Shown here: in pieces, positions 29,024-37,369 of the stretch
How positions within the stretch are numbered: position 1 is the stretch's first letter
Layout: the number at the start of each line of letters is the position of its first letter
Source of the DNA: Lusitaniella coriacea LEGE 07157
GTDB taxonomy: Bacteria > Cyanobacteriota > Cyanobacteriia > Cyanobacteriales > Spirulinaceae
DNA length: 64,000 bases
Assembly: GCF_015207425.1 (NCBI RefSeq)
Contig: NZ_JADEWZ010000009.1
Coordinates: 1-64,000, forward strand
Direction of reading: 5' to 3'
Translations under genes and position numbers: made by a program
The notes under the pieces: generated by a model
The model's input: the letters and a program-made list of their open reading frames with translations, nothing else
The model's database searches: none
What the model was told of the DNA's origin: nothing

Positions 29024-29810
29024 ATCTCTCCTTATCAAACGTCAAAGATTCACCACATTCCCCTCTACCCATTGGCGGGGGTTTTATGTTAATCGGATAG
29101 CTTTCTTATCATACCCAAACACGGCAATCTTGTGGATTCGGAAGGGATGGAGATGCCTGGAATGACCTTATTTAGTCCTGACGATTTCATTTTTCTCTAG
29201 TTCCGCGATCGATTCCGGACGTAATCTAGCACTCAGCACTCAGGTGCCAGCAAAAACTTGTTATTTCTAGTCGCTTCAATCGGATATGTTAGGCGATAGT
29301 TGCGGGTGCATCGCTAGTATCTATTTTCTAATCGCGATTTCACTGCGTACATTTCCCTACGAACAACTCCGGGTGTCCCTACGGAGTCTTTCTATAAATT
29401 TAAATGGCGTGTAGCGCGCGATCGTCTTTACAGAATCTTTAAGAATAGGGCAGAAATTTAAAGTTTGTTTAAAAATTTGATGAAATTTGCAAATTTTGGG
29501 CGCTAACTTCACATTCCTTTCATGAAAGCCCTTTACAATTCAACATTAGCTCAATTTGCGAGTGCCGAGCTGCAACTAATCGCGCGAGATAACAGGAAAT
29601 CAGAGATCGCTAATAATACTGACTCCTTTTTCTTATAGCATCGGGAATTTACCCCAGTACGACTCGCAAATTTCACTCAAGATGCATTGATTTGCTTGTT
29701 GAGATTGTTATCTTTTTGTCCCCTACGCTCCCAACTCGTATCAATACTTACGAGAATTACCCTCGCTATTGTGGCGAAACCCCAAAAGCTACTGATATCT
29801 TCCTGAATCA
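29024..29810. other. 787-bp gene-free stretch
   Basis: I see no gene. The first 90 bp must contain the psbI promoter. The last 180 bp before the TPR gene share words with the same interval upstream of the paralogue at 37370 (for example CCTCGCTATTGTGGCGAAACCCC against TCGCTTTTGTAGCGAGACCCC), so the duplication included upstream DNA. Confidence 0.6.
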
Positions 29811-30800
29811 ATGACTACACTAATACTTGCTTACTCCGTCGTAGCATACCTATTCTCTGGGTCAGTCTGCTATCTCGCTCGCCAAGTGCGTGCCTCTAAC
29901 CAACCTCCAGTATCTGCAATTCCAGCATGGATGTTACTGTTGTGGCCATTGTGGTTAGTAGAGACGGCAACCTCAAAAGACAACACAACTCCATTTGAAC
30001 CAAAACTGTCAGATACAGACGATTTTCGATTCCACCATAACTGCTTAGAACTGCTTGCCCAGCGCACGGATAGCAGTTGGTATGAAGAAGGAATCGCATT
30101 CATGGAAATGGGACAATACAGCGAAGCTTTAAGTCACTTCGAGCGAATCTCCGCTTTGCGACCGGATGACTGTACCGCTTTCGTTTGGCACGCTAGTATG
30201 TTATCTCTCCTGGGTCGTCACCGTGCAGCCCTAGGGATTTTAGATCGTGCTTTAGCTCTTCAACCGCGCGATCGCGGAGTTTTACTCTTGCGAGGACTTG
30301 TTTTCCACGACTTGGGTTCCTATCAAGAATCCTACAAAAGCTATGACCAAGCCGTGAGACTACAACAGGAGTGGGAACAGCCTCAACCGAGTCCATCGCC
30401 CGAATCCATTCCAACCTATCCCCAACACCTCGCCAAACCCATCGGTCAACTGCTACAAGAAGCTGGGTTATTAAGTGCCAATGAAGTCGCCGCTATTTTA
30501 CGCTACCAAGTTGAACACGAAACACACCACCTGCGCTTCGGCGAAATTTCCAGTCGTTGGGGATTAGTGAAGTCCGAAACTGTCGAATTCTTTGCCCAAC
30601 TACCCAAACTGATCCAAGGACAGGATTATCCTCTCGGTCAGTATCTTAAATCCGCAGCCCTCCTTGATGAAGATCAAATTTCTATAATCCTAGACAGCCA
30701 ACCCGATAGCGGCTTGCGCTTTGGAGAAATTGCAGTCAATGAAGGATTACTCGCCCAAGAAACCGTTGACTTCTTTGTTGATTACGTCAGCCAGAGTTAA
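29811..30800 (+). CDS. TPR protein with tandem MshEN-like C-terminal motifs (copy 1)
   Basis: Protein of 329 residues. Residues 4-25 are a hydrophobic anchor, and a second hydrophobic patch (WMLLLWPLWLVE) is near 42-53. TPR repeats cover about 90-185 (EEGIAFMEMGQYSEALSHFERI, DCTAFVWHASMLSLLGRHRAAL). The C-terminal 120 residues contain four related half-motifs: PIGQLLQEAGLL, RFGEISSRWGLV, PLGQYLKSAALL, RFGEIAVNEGLL. This pattern resembles MshEN domains, which bind cyclic di-GMP in type II/IV secretion ATPases. A role in c-di-GMP signalling is an inference. A paralogue lies at 37370. Confidence 0.82.
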   Translation: MTTLILAYSVVAYLFSGSVCYLARQVRASNQPPVSAIPAWMLLLWPLWLVETATSKDNTTPFEPKLSDTDDFRFHHNCLELLAQRTDSSWYEEGIAFMEMGQYSEALSHFERISALRPDDCTAFVWHASMLSLLGRHRAALGILDRALALQPRDRGVLLLRGLVFHDLGSYQESYKSYDQAVRLQQEWEQPQPSPSPESIPTYPQHLAKPIGQLLQEAGLLSANEVAAILRYQVEHETHHLRFGEISSRWGLVKSETVEFFAQLPKLIQGQDYPLGQYLKSAALLDEDQISIILDSQPDSGLRFGEIAVNEGLLAQETVDFFVDYVSQS

Positions 30801-31269
30801 CTAACTAATTAATTAGTTAAGCCAAAATACATTCAAATTGGGTATAGGGCGCTCTTTATCAAAGTCGTCAATCTCTCACCGTGTCTCCTCGGTCAGCTTT
30901 CCCTTGCTACTCGCGCGTTCCCAAGTCCGCGTCATTTGACGGGGGGCGTACAGGATTTCGAGGAAACACGGTGGTCACAAGCATCTGAGGGAACCTCAGA
31001 TGTCGCCACCTTCTCGAAACACAGCCCCTCCGTTTTCCTCAAATGCTTGTGCCGGACGTTTGCGCCTTTTTAGCGGCGCGGGGTCTGACCGTTCTCCGTT
31101 TCAACCCAAATCATAAATTAAAGGTATAACAGCTTAGTTGTACCAAGTCCCAAAACACTTCCATAATTGCTTAGGAAAGGTAAGGAGTAGCAACTTCTCA
31201 CCTTTTCTATTTCATACAAAAGCCAGTTATGATTATTGCTCCTCTGCAAAACTAAAGATGATTTTGATT
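30801..31269. repeat. 469-bp gene-free stretch with a nested hairpin repeat
   Basis: No gene. 30835-30875 resembles 4909-4951 (ATTGGGTAT, AAAGTC.TCAATC). 30879-31076 is a copy of the dispersed repeat at 19519-19597, but its hairpin is split by about 93 bp of foreign sequence (30940-31032). That insertion is itself palindromic: GCATCTGAGG-GAA-CCTCAGATG in the centre, then GGTGG/CCACC and TTTCGAG/CTCGAAA arms. Confidence 0.7.
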
Positions 31270-31884
31270 TTATCGAGAAACAAGTCCATTCATGACTACA
31301 TCAACTAATTCATTTACCAATTGATCCGTTAAAGGTTGGTGTTTGAGTAACAAACGATAAAAAAGTGGACTATATAAAGCATCAATTGCCACTTCAGCAT
31401 CTACATCTGCTCTTAATTCTCCTCTTTCTACTCCCCGTTGAAATATCTTTTTAGCATCTTCGCGTCTGGGAGAGAGCCAATTTTCTCGATAAACTGCAAT
31501 CAATTCCCGATCTGCTTGTCCGCAACCGATTACGTTAGCAAGTACTTCTCCTCTAGCACTATTCATCAGCTTGACTATCTTTTGCATTTGTTCTTTAAAA
31601 TCCTCTTTTGCAGAACCCGTATCGGGAAAGGCAATCTCAGGGGTTACCCTTTCTAAAAAGGCATCCATTACTAGTGCTGTTTTACTTTTCCACCGTCGAT
31701 AAATAGTAGGTTTGCCGACTTCTGCTCTTTCTGCCACCCCCTCAATAGTCAAATCCATAAATCCAACTTCATTCAGTATTTCATAGGCAGCTTTAAGGAT
31801 TTTTTCTCTAGTTTCAGGCGATCGCGGTCTGCCTCTTCTAGGTTTGGCAGTGCTTTTAGCTTTTTTATTGGTGGAGGTTGACAT
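31270..31884 (-). CDS. TetR/AcrR family transcriptional regulator
   Basis: Protein of 204 residues. A basic N-terminal tail (KPRRGRPRSPETREKIL) leads into a TetR helix-turn-helix (residues about 25-70: AAYEILNEVGFMDLTIEGVAERAEVGKPTIYRRWKSK is the region, with the recognition helix at VGKPTIYRRW). The C-terminal ligand domain is family-typical but not diagnostic. It is divergent from the NTF2/MBL/NmrA gene set, the usual arrangement for a local repressor. A 108-bp MITE-like element now separates it from that set. Base composition is more AT-rich than the core genes, suggesting transfer. Confidence 0.9.
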   Translation of the reverse strand: MSTSTNKKAKSTAKPRRGRPRSPETREKILKAAYEILNEVGFMDLTIEGVAERAEVGKPTIYRRWKSKTALVMDAFLERVTPEIAFPDTGSAKEDFKEQMQKIVKLMNSARGEVLANVIGCGQADRELIAVYRENWLSPRREDAKKIFQRGVERGELRADVDAEVAIDALYSPLFYRLLLKHQPLTDQLVNELVDVVMNGLVSR

Positions 31885-31911
31885 AATCGTTTAGTCTTCG
31901 CTATATTAAAT

Positions 31912-31931
31912 ACGTGACGTAACGTTAATAA
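31912..31931. promoter_or_regulatory. Candidate TetR operator
   Basis: Three ACGT cores in a row (31912-31925, ACGTGACGTAACGT) lie 28 bp upstream of the TetR start. The 8-mer CGTAACGT recurs at 32191-32198, just before the decayed NTF2-like gene. Recurrence on both sides of the divergent promoter region suggests an operator; this is inference. Confidence 0.35.
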
Positions 31932-31956
31932 TTGCAGACTAAATTATGTTGGATGA

Positions 31957-32064
31957 CTAGTAAAAGGCGGCGGAAATGAACCTACTGTTCTTGGCTATGC
32001 CTCGCGGTGTCAAACGTCAACCGATTAATTCAATCGTGGGCAGACTTACGCCCTCCTCTACTAG
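31957..32064 (+). mobile_element. 108-bp MITE-like element, left copy
   Basis: Begins CTAGTAAAAGGCGGCGG and ends CCCTCCTCTACTAG, so its own ends are imperfect inverted repeats with perfect CTAGTA/TACTAG tips. A second copy of identical length lies at 36653-36760 in the opposite orientation with only about ten differences. It has no coding capacity and no convincing target duplication. Confidence 0.8.
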
Positions 32065-32205
32065 CTACCGTTAAACTAACTTTCAAACAGAGGGTCAAAA
32101 GATGATTCACAAACATTTATCTGTTCCTTCATCATTACAATAAAGCGCTCGCGATCTGAATCAATTTTTTTGATCAATTAAATTACTAAGCGTAACGTAT
32201 AAGTC

Positions 32206-32642
32206 ATGAATATAACAAGATAAGTTCAGTTAACAAAAGATCAAACAGAAATTCGCCGACTGACAGAAGAATAGATAAACATCTGGAGTCCTCAAGACAA
32301 ACCATTTACGGGTCAGGGTTTTGAAGAAATGTTTGCTACGGAAAAAAACGAAATCTTGGTTTTCGATAATTTTCAAGATGAGGTAGTGGTACTACATAGC
32401 CTGGAAGAATCTCTCGATACTTGGAAGCCGTTGATGGATAGTTTTAGTTATTGGAACGTCGATTTAAAAGATAATTGGGAAATTTCAATTAATGGAGATT
32501 TAGCGGTAACGACTTTTTCTTGAATTGGTGGCGGAAAAACCAAAAAAGGACAGGAAGTAAAAGCCAGATATATGGCACTCATACCTGGAAACGTCTTAAC
32601 GGTCAGTGGCGATTGGTATACAAGCATTTAACTGGTGGTTAA
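32206..32642 (+). pseudogene. Decayed NTF2-like (SnoaL/DUF4440 type) gene
   Basis: Reading from ATG 32206, the frame gives a recognisable small NTF2-like protein (LTKDQTEIRRLTEE, NWEISINGDLAVTTFS, GQWRLVYKHLTGG). It is broken by TAA at 32221, TAG at 32272 and TGA at 32521, and by one missing base near 32571-32576, after which the ending THTWKRLNGQWR is read in another frame. The lost residues are best restored as Gln, Trp and Trp. It heads the gene set regulated by the neighbouring TetR protein. An internal ATG at 32329 gives only 64 residues. Confidence 0.85.
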
Positions 32643-32695
32643 ATCAATTCACGCAATATTGTAGACATCTTGGAAATTACTAAAAAAGACAAAAA

Positions 32696-33295
32696 ATGAA
32701 CAAACACAAATTTGATAAAGCTTCCATATTCAAAAATACTGCATGGTTAATATCATCAGCATTTATATTTTGTGGTGCGCTCGATGCCAAAGCAGAAATC
32801 AAAACATTCAAAAATAATAGCTACAGCCAATCAGTTCAAATAAGTCAGCACACAACAGATTCTAGCGATGTAGAAACAGAAGTTCTGGAATTTATTGATA
32901 ATTGGGGTGAAGCGTGGAGTCCCAAAGAAAACGCTGCTGAATTTACTCGTACCTCGATTGAACCCTTTTATCTACAAAGTGAGAAACTTTTAGGATTTGA
33001 TTTTACTGATGCTGAGTCCCGAACTGTTTTCAAAGGGGTTCAAATTCATCACGATACTTGGGAAGCATTCGTTAGAGATTACGATTACTGGACATTCACT
33101 CCCGTAACAGAAAGTATCCGAGTATATCCTCAGTCAGAAGATGCAGCAGCAGTCATTTTATATGTAGATAATTACGGTAGAAAACCAGATGGAACAGAAT
33201 TTAATGCCCGCGCACACGCTACTTTACTGCTGGAAAAACGCGATGGCAATTGGGTTATCGTTCACGAAAATATTTGGGGTCCCGTAAACGAATAA
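32696..33295 (+). CDS. Exported NTF2-like/SnoaL-like protein
   Basis: Protein of 199 residues. Residues 1-33 form a signal peptide (basic MNKHKFDK, core WLISSAFIFCGAL, cut after AKA). The mature domain EVLEFIDNWGEAWSPKENA...DGNWVIVHENIWGP is an NTF2-like alpha+beta barrel that ends with the usual 'GNW.I.HEN.' strand. Members bind or transform small ligands, or act as non-catalytic adaptors. The substrate is unknown. It follows the decayed NTF2-like gene and precedes the ferredoxin-MBL gene by 57 bp, probably in one operon. Confidence 0.82.
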   Translation: MNKHKFDKASIFKNTAWLISSAFIFCGALDAKAEIKTFKNNSYSQSVQISQHTTDSSDVETEVLEFIDNWGEAWSPKENAAEFTRTSIEPFYLQSEKLLGFDFTDAESRTVFKGVQIHHDTWEAFVRDYDYWTFTPVTESIRVYPQSEDAAAVILYVDNYGRKPDGTEFNARAHATLLLEKRDGNWVIVHENIWGPVNE

Positions 33296-33352
33296 AAATT
33301 AAAAATAAAAGTAACAAAGTAATTTATCAATAAGGACAATTTATAGGAAAAC

Positions 33353-34228
33353 ATGGCTAACTTACAACAAAGACGCTCTCAAAATATTGACGGTGATTTT
33401 TATGTCGATCGCTCTTGTATCAACTGCGATACCTGTCGTTGGATGGCTCCCAATATTTACCGTCAGGAAGGTTCTAAATCTGCCGTATATCACCAGCCAA
33501 GTAATTCAGAAGAACGAATTCAAGCATTGGAAGCACTGCTAGCTTGTCCGACAGCTTCGATTGGGACGGTAGAAAAACCCCAAGAAATCAAGCTAGTACA
33601 ATCCAGATTTCCACTTTTAATAGCAGAGAATATTTATCATTGTGGCTATCATTCTGAATCTTCCTTTGGTGCTGCAAGTTACTTAATTCAACGTCCGTCA
33701 GGAAATATTTTAGTAGATTCTCCTCGTTTTGCACCGCCATTGGTCAAACAAATAGAGCAGATGGGAGGCGTTAAATATATGTATCTCACTCATCGCGATG
33801 ATGTTGCCGACCATCGTAAATTTAATGCCCATTTTGGTTGCGATCGCATTTTACATCAGGACGAAATTTCTCAGAATACTAAAGATGTCGAAATTGTTTT
33901 AACTGGTACGGAAAATTATCAGTTAGCTGACGATCTGCTAATCATTACAGTTCCTGGTCATACTGAAGGACATACGGTTTTACTGTACGACAACAAGTTC
34001 TTGTTTACTGGCGATCATTTGGCGTGGTCTGATAACTATCATCAGTTAATCGCTTTTCGTCGTGCTTGTTGGTATTCCTGGACGGAGTTAACCAAATCGA
34101 TGGCAAAGCTAACTAACTACAATTTTGAATGGGTGTTACCAGGACATGGCAGACGACACCACGCAGATGCTCAAAAAATGCAGCAAGAATTAGCAAAGTG
34201 TCTTGAATGGATGCAGAAGGCAGCATAG
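33353..34228 (+). CDS. Ferredoxin-domain MBL-fold metallo-hydrolase
   Basis: Protein of 291 residues fusing two domains. Residues 15-75 are a small ferredoxin: CINCDTC then a distant CPTAS give four cysteines for one iron-sulphur cluster. Residues 85-290 are a metallo-beta-lactamase fold with THRDDVADH (the HxxxDH-type metal site), GHTEGHTVLLY, TGDHLAW and the C-terminal GHGRRHH. All metal ligands are present. Fusion of a cluster to an MBL hydrolase points to a redox or oxygen-sensitive reaction; the substrate is not established. The gene lies in the TetR-linked operon. Confidence 0.88.
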   Translation: MANLQQRRSQNIDGDFYVDRSCINCDTCRWMAPNIYRQEGSKSAVYHQPSNSEERIQALEALLACPTASIGTVEKPQEIKLVQSRFPLLIAENIYHCGYHSESSFGAASYLIQRPSGNILVDSPRFAPPLVKQIEQMGGVKYMYLTHRDDVADHRKFNAHFGCDRILHQDEISQNTKDVEIVLTGTENYQLADDLLIITVPGHTEGHTVLLYDNKFLFTGDHLAWSDNYHQLIAFRRACWYSWTELTKSMAKLTNYNFEWVLPGHGRRHHADAQKMQQELAKCLEWMQKAA

Positions 34229-34435
34229 TTTTAAAATGAGTAATTGTCTAATTAGCTTAAAAGCTATCGCTCATCTTTAAAAGGCAATAAAAAATAAAAA
34301 TGAGCAAGATATGAGAAGACAATTTCAATAGCGGATTCTCAATTAGATTGAAGATTTTCTACACAAGTAAAACAAACAAAAGATCGATATTTAGTCGTGA
34401 CAAAGATTAAAAGACAAGTTGGAGTTGTTAGAGTG

Positions 34436-35437
34436 ATGTCAAAAAATACGCGAACTATTTTGGTTTTTGGGGCGACGGGTGCAATGGGCAGCTATGTTAT
34501 CCAGCACTTACTAAGAGATCAAAAAAACAACTGGCAGATTCAAGCTTTTACGAGAAATCCCGATAGTTCTCATGCTCAAAGCTTGGTCGAACTGGATAGC
34601 GATCGCATAGAACTTCTACAGGGCGATCTTAATGACTATGACAGTATTGCAGTAGCCATGAAAGATGTTTATGGCGTTTTTTGCAATACAAATTTCTGGA
34701 CTGGCGGCAGCGTAACGAAAGAACGCGAAATAGGATTAGCGATATTAGATGCTGCTCGAAAAGCCAATATACAGCATTTTGTTTATTCCTCACTTGATGC
34801 TTGCGCTCACATTTCTCAAGGCAAAGTTCCCGTACCTCATTTTGATGCTAAAGCTGCTGTAGAACATGAAATAGACTGGCGCAGATCGGATGAGTTTATG
34901 CGACAAGAATCAGGTTGGTATTCCAGTTGCGTTAGCGTTTTAAAAACCCTGGCTTATTTTGAAAATTTATTTGCTTTTATGAAGCCAAAAGAAGGAACAT
35001 TGAGCGACGGACGAGAAGGATTTATTTTTTCCGTTCCAGCAGCAAATGCCCCTTATCCTTTTATTGCTCTTGATGATATTGGTTGGTTTGCTACTCATAT
35101 GTTTGCTCACCGCGATATCTGGGGCGGTTTAACTTTAGAAATTGGTGGCGAACGCTTAACCTTTGCTCAGTTAGCAGCTACTTTCGAGCGCGTAACGAGT
35201 ATCCCCGCAGAATATCAACCCATGAGTGATGAAGAGTTTCTTGCTCTCGATATGCCTAACGTTCACGATCCCCTCAGTCAATTTAAGTTTCATCGCGAAT
35301 ATGGACCTTACCGCGATCGCGAAACTTTAAAAAAAATCCATCCCGATCTAATGAACTTTGAAGCTTGGCTACAACATACCAATTGGCGGGGTGAATCAAG
35401 AGAGGTGCAAAAAAATGCCATCACAGGCGGCACATAA
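34436..35437 (+). CDS. NmrA-like NAD(P)-binding protein (first copy)
   Basis: Atypical short-chain dehydrogenase of about 333 residues starting at ATG 34436 (an in-frame GTG at 34397 would add 13). The dinucleotide motif is VFGATGAMGS. The protein then follows the NmrA/HSCARG pattern: QGDLNDYDSIAVAMKDVYGVFC and a YSSLD stretch in place of a YxxxK site. Such proteins often sense NADPH/NADP ratio or reduce quinones; neither is shown here. It precedes a second, shorter NmrA-like gene on the same strand. Confidence 0.85.
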   Translation: MSKNTRTILVFGATGAMGSYVIQHLLRDQKNNWQIQAFTRNPDSSHAQSLVELDSDRIELLQGDLNDYDSIAVAMKDVYGVFCNTNFWTGGSVTKEREIGLAILDAARKANIQHFVYSSLDACAHISQGKVPVPHFDAKAAVEHEIDWRRSDEFMRQESGWYSSCVSVLKTLAYFENLFAFMKPKEGTLSDGREGFIFSVPAANAPYPFIALDDIGWFATHMFAHRDIWGGLTLEIGGERLTFAQLAATFERVTSIPAEYQPMSDEEFLALDMPNVHDPLSQFKFHREYGPYRDRETLKKIHPDLMNFEAWLQHTNWRGESREVQKNAITGGT

Positions 35438-35490
35438 ACTTACTGGCGATCGCCCTATTCAATTAAAATAATACTAATAGAAAATTAATC

Positions 35491-36378
35491 ATGAACAATA
35501 AACCAAACATTCTAATTCTCGGTGCTACTGGTAAAGTCGGAGGAGAAGTAGTAAACCAACTTACAGATGTTGAGCATATTAATGTTATTGCTGCTACTCG
35601 TTCTCCTGAAAAAGCTCAAGCATTTGAAGACAAAGGCATTAGTAGCGTAATTTTGGACTTAGATAAGCCAGAAACCATCGCTCCTGCATTAGAAAATTGC
35701 GATCGCGCCTTATTATTAACTGGCTACACTGTTGATATGCTCAGACAAAGCAAGCGATTTCTCGATACTGCCAAACAACAGGGAATAAAGCATATAGTTC
35801 ATATAGGAGCATCTACCGCACCTACAAATAAAGTTGCTCATTGGGGATGGCATCAGTTTGTCGAAGCATATATTGAAAAACTCAACTTTAGCTATACTCA
35901 TTTACGTCCCGAAGCCTTTATGCAAAACCTATTTGGTTTTGGTTGGCTAAATAATGGAGTAATTACTAACTATATCGGCAATGCTCGCTGGAGTTGGATT
36001 GACTGTTATGACTTAGCTGCGGTGGTAGCGCAGACTCTTCTGCATCCAGAGAAATATTCAGGACAAACTATACCTCTCGGTTACGATGCCAAAACAATGG
36101 ATGAAGTCGCTCAAGTACTAACAGAAATAGTAGGACAACCATTTACAACCGAAGCTCATCCCCCCAAAGAGTTTTTAAATAATGTTCTGCAAGAAGGAGT
36201 AGCAGGTATTTATCCCAACGCTTACCTGAATTGTGTTTATACTCAGTTCGAGCTAAATCAAGCAGATGCCATTCCTGAAGCCGATCGCACTTTCAATAAC
36301 TTTGAACCCATTACAGGAAGTAAACCTAATACCTGGAAAGATTTTGCTATTAATTATCGCGAACAATTAGCTTACTGA
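35491..36378 (+). CDS. NmrA-like NAD(P)-binding protein (second copy)
   Basis: Protein of 295 residues with an N-terminal LILGATGKVGGEVV cofactor motif, then AATRSPEKAQAFEDKG and the NmrA-type VHIGASTAPTN in the active-site region. It resembles azoreductase-like or quinone-reductase-like NmrA proteins (QOR2-type) in length. It is separated from the preceding NmrA-like gene by 53 bp, with little sequence identity, so this is not a recent tandem copy. Probably the last intact gene of the operon. Confidence 0.87.
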   Translation: MNNKPNILILGATGKVGGEVVNQLTDVEHINVIAATRSPEKAQAFEDKGISSVILDLDKPETIAPALENCDRALLLTGYTVDMLRQSKRFLDTAKQQGIKHIVHIGASTAPTNKVAHWGWHQFVEAYIEKLNFSYTHLRPEAFMQNLFGFGWLNNGVITNYIGNARWSWIDCYDLAAVVAQTLLHPEKYSGQTIPLGYDAKTMDEVAQVLTEIVGQPFTTEAHPPKEFLNNVLQEGVAGIYPNAYLNCVYTQFELNQADAIPEADRTFNNFEPITGSKPNTWKDFAINYREQLAY

Positions 36379-36387
36379 ATATTATGA

Positions 36388-36525
36388 ATACCTAAAAAAG
36401 GTGTCAAACCCAATCAAATAGCTTTGGCTTGTTTGTTGCACTATACTCCCAACATTTTGTTGACCCCAGGAACTACCACTATTGCTCATTTAGAGGAAAA
36501 CATCTACATGATTGGCTTCGCTTAG
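36388..36525 (+). pseudogene. C-terminal remnant of an aldo/keto reductase
   Basis: A 45-codon frame reads KGVKPNQIALACLL, then LLTPGTTTIAHLEEN before a TAG at 36523. This is the C-terminal signature of aldo/keto reductases (QxALAWLL...PGxxxxxxLxEN). The rest of the gene is absent upstream, where the NmrA-like gene ends 10 bp away. The operon once probably had another oxidoreductase gene. An overlapping frame starting at TTG 36429 is a shadow of this remnant. Confidence 0.78.
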
Positions 36526-36652
36526 GGCATTTGTGTCAAAAAAGTGTGGACGAACTTTTGCAAATTAACCGTCGTTGGACGAAGTATTATCAAAAAGGTC
36601 AACAAGCTATAGAGCTTGCCCTCTCTACTTTTGAGCCTTCTTTGTATCCCTG

Positions 36653-36760
36653 CTAGTAGAGGAGGGCGTAAGTCTGCCCACGATTGAATTAATCGGTTGA
36701 CATTTGCTACCGCGAGACACAGCAAAGAACAGTAGGTTCATTTCTGCCGCCTTCTACTAA
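36653..36760 (-). mobile_element. 108-bp MITE-like element, right copy
   Basis: Inverted copy of 31957-32064: starts CTAGTAGAGGAGGGCG and ends GCCGCCTTCTACTAA. Same length, about 90 percent identical by eye. Together the two copies bracket 4.6 kb that holds the NTF2-like, MBL and NmrA-like genes. Confidence 0.8.
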
Positions 36761-37369
36761 GTATTAATCCTCTGGTAGTTAATCTCTACCCTGAAGGGGG
36801 AGGTTCTAACTTAAAAGCAATACAGATTGCAGGGATTTCTTCAAAATTCCCGCGTCTTGTTCACAATCAAGAGGGGATATCGATCGAGATTATAAAGACC
36901 TGCTGTCTCAAGCAGGGTATAGTTCAGGAGCGACAGAAGACGTGGAGTTTAGAACCGCTCAATTTTGATGATGATGTTGAGGAGAAATTAAACCGTCGAG
37001 TGGCTCTGTATAAATGCCTATAAGGAAAAACCTCGATGAATTTTTTAAAGACATAAACTAATTTCACAGAGTTTTCACGGTTGTTGTTTATATTTCTAAC
37101 TAAGATCGATTTATACACGCCAGGTTGATACTGAATGTTGTGCAAAAACAGAAATCTCAAAGAACACTGATTTCACCTTTTTCACAACAGCGAGAATTGA
37201 ACCAATATTTGTTTGCAGATTACACCCAGGATGTATTTGTGAGGTCAAGCGAGTTTATTTCTCCCTGCACTACCTTACTCAATTGACTCGGATCGGTATT
37301 AGCATCTCCCAAAATTTTTATCGCTTTTGTAGCGAGACCCCACAATGCTAAAGCTATTTTCACCAAACA
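36761..37369. other. 609-bp stretch without a convincing gene
   Basis: An open frame without start codon runs from the element's edge to TAA 37021-37023 (YPEGGGSNLKAIQIAG, ending LNRRVALYKCL). It may be the tail of a gene cut by the element; I do not recognise it. The last 180 bp resemble the upstream region of the first TPR-MshEN gene. Confidence 0.45.

Noticed and set aside
32329-32523. 64-residue frame as an independent small gene
   Set aside because: It is the middle part of the decayed NTF2-like gene; similarity continues on both sides beyond its start and stop.
36429-36656. 75-residue frame downstream of the NmrA-like genes
   Set aside because: It begins at TTG and overlaps the aldo/keto reductase remnant in another frame; its end runs into the 108-bp element. 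No family similarity.
31957-36760. Complete insertion sequence with transposase
   Set aside because: No transposase-like frame exists between or inside the 108-bp elements; only metabolic genes are found.
36760-37023. Open frame of about 87 codons after the right 108-bp element
   Set aside because: It has no start codon or ribosome-binding site and I recognise no family; kept only as a possible gene remnant within the spacer entry.
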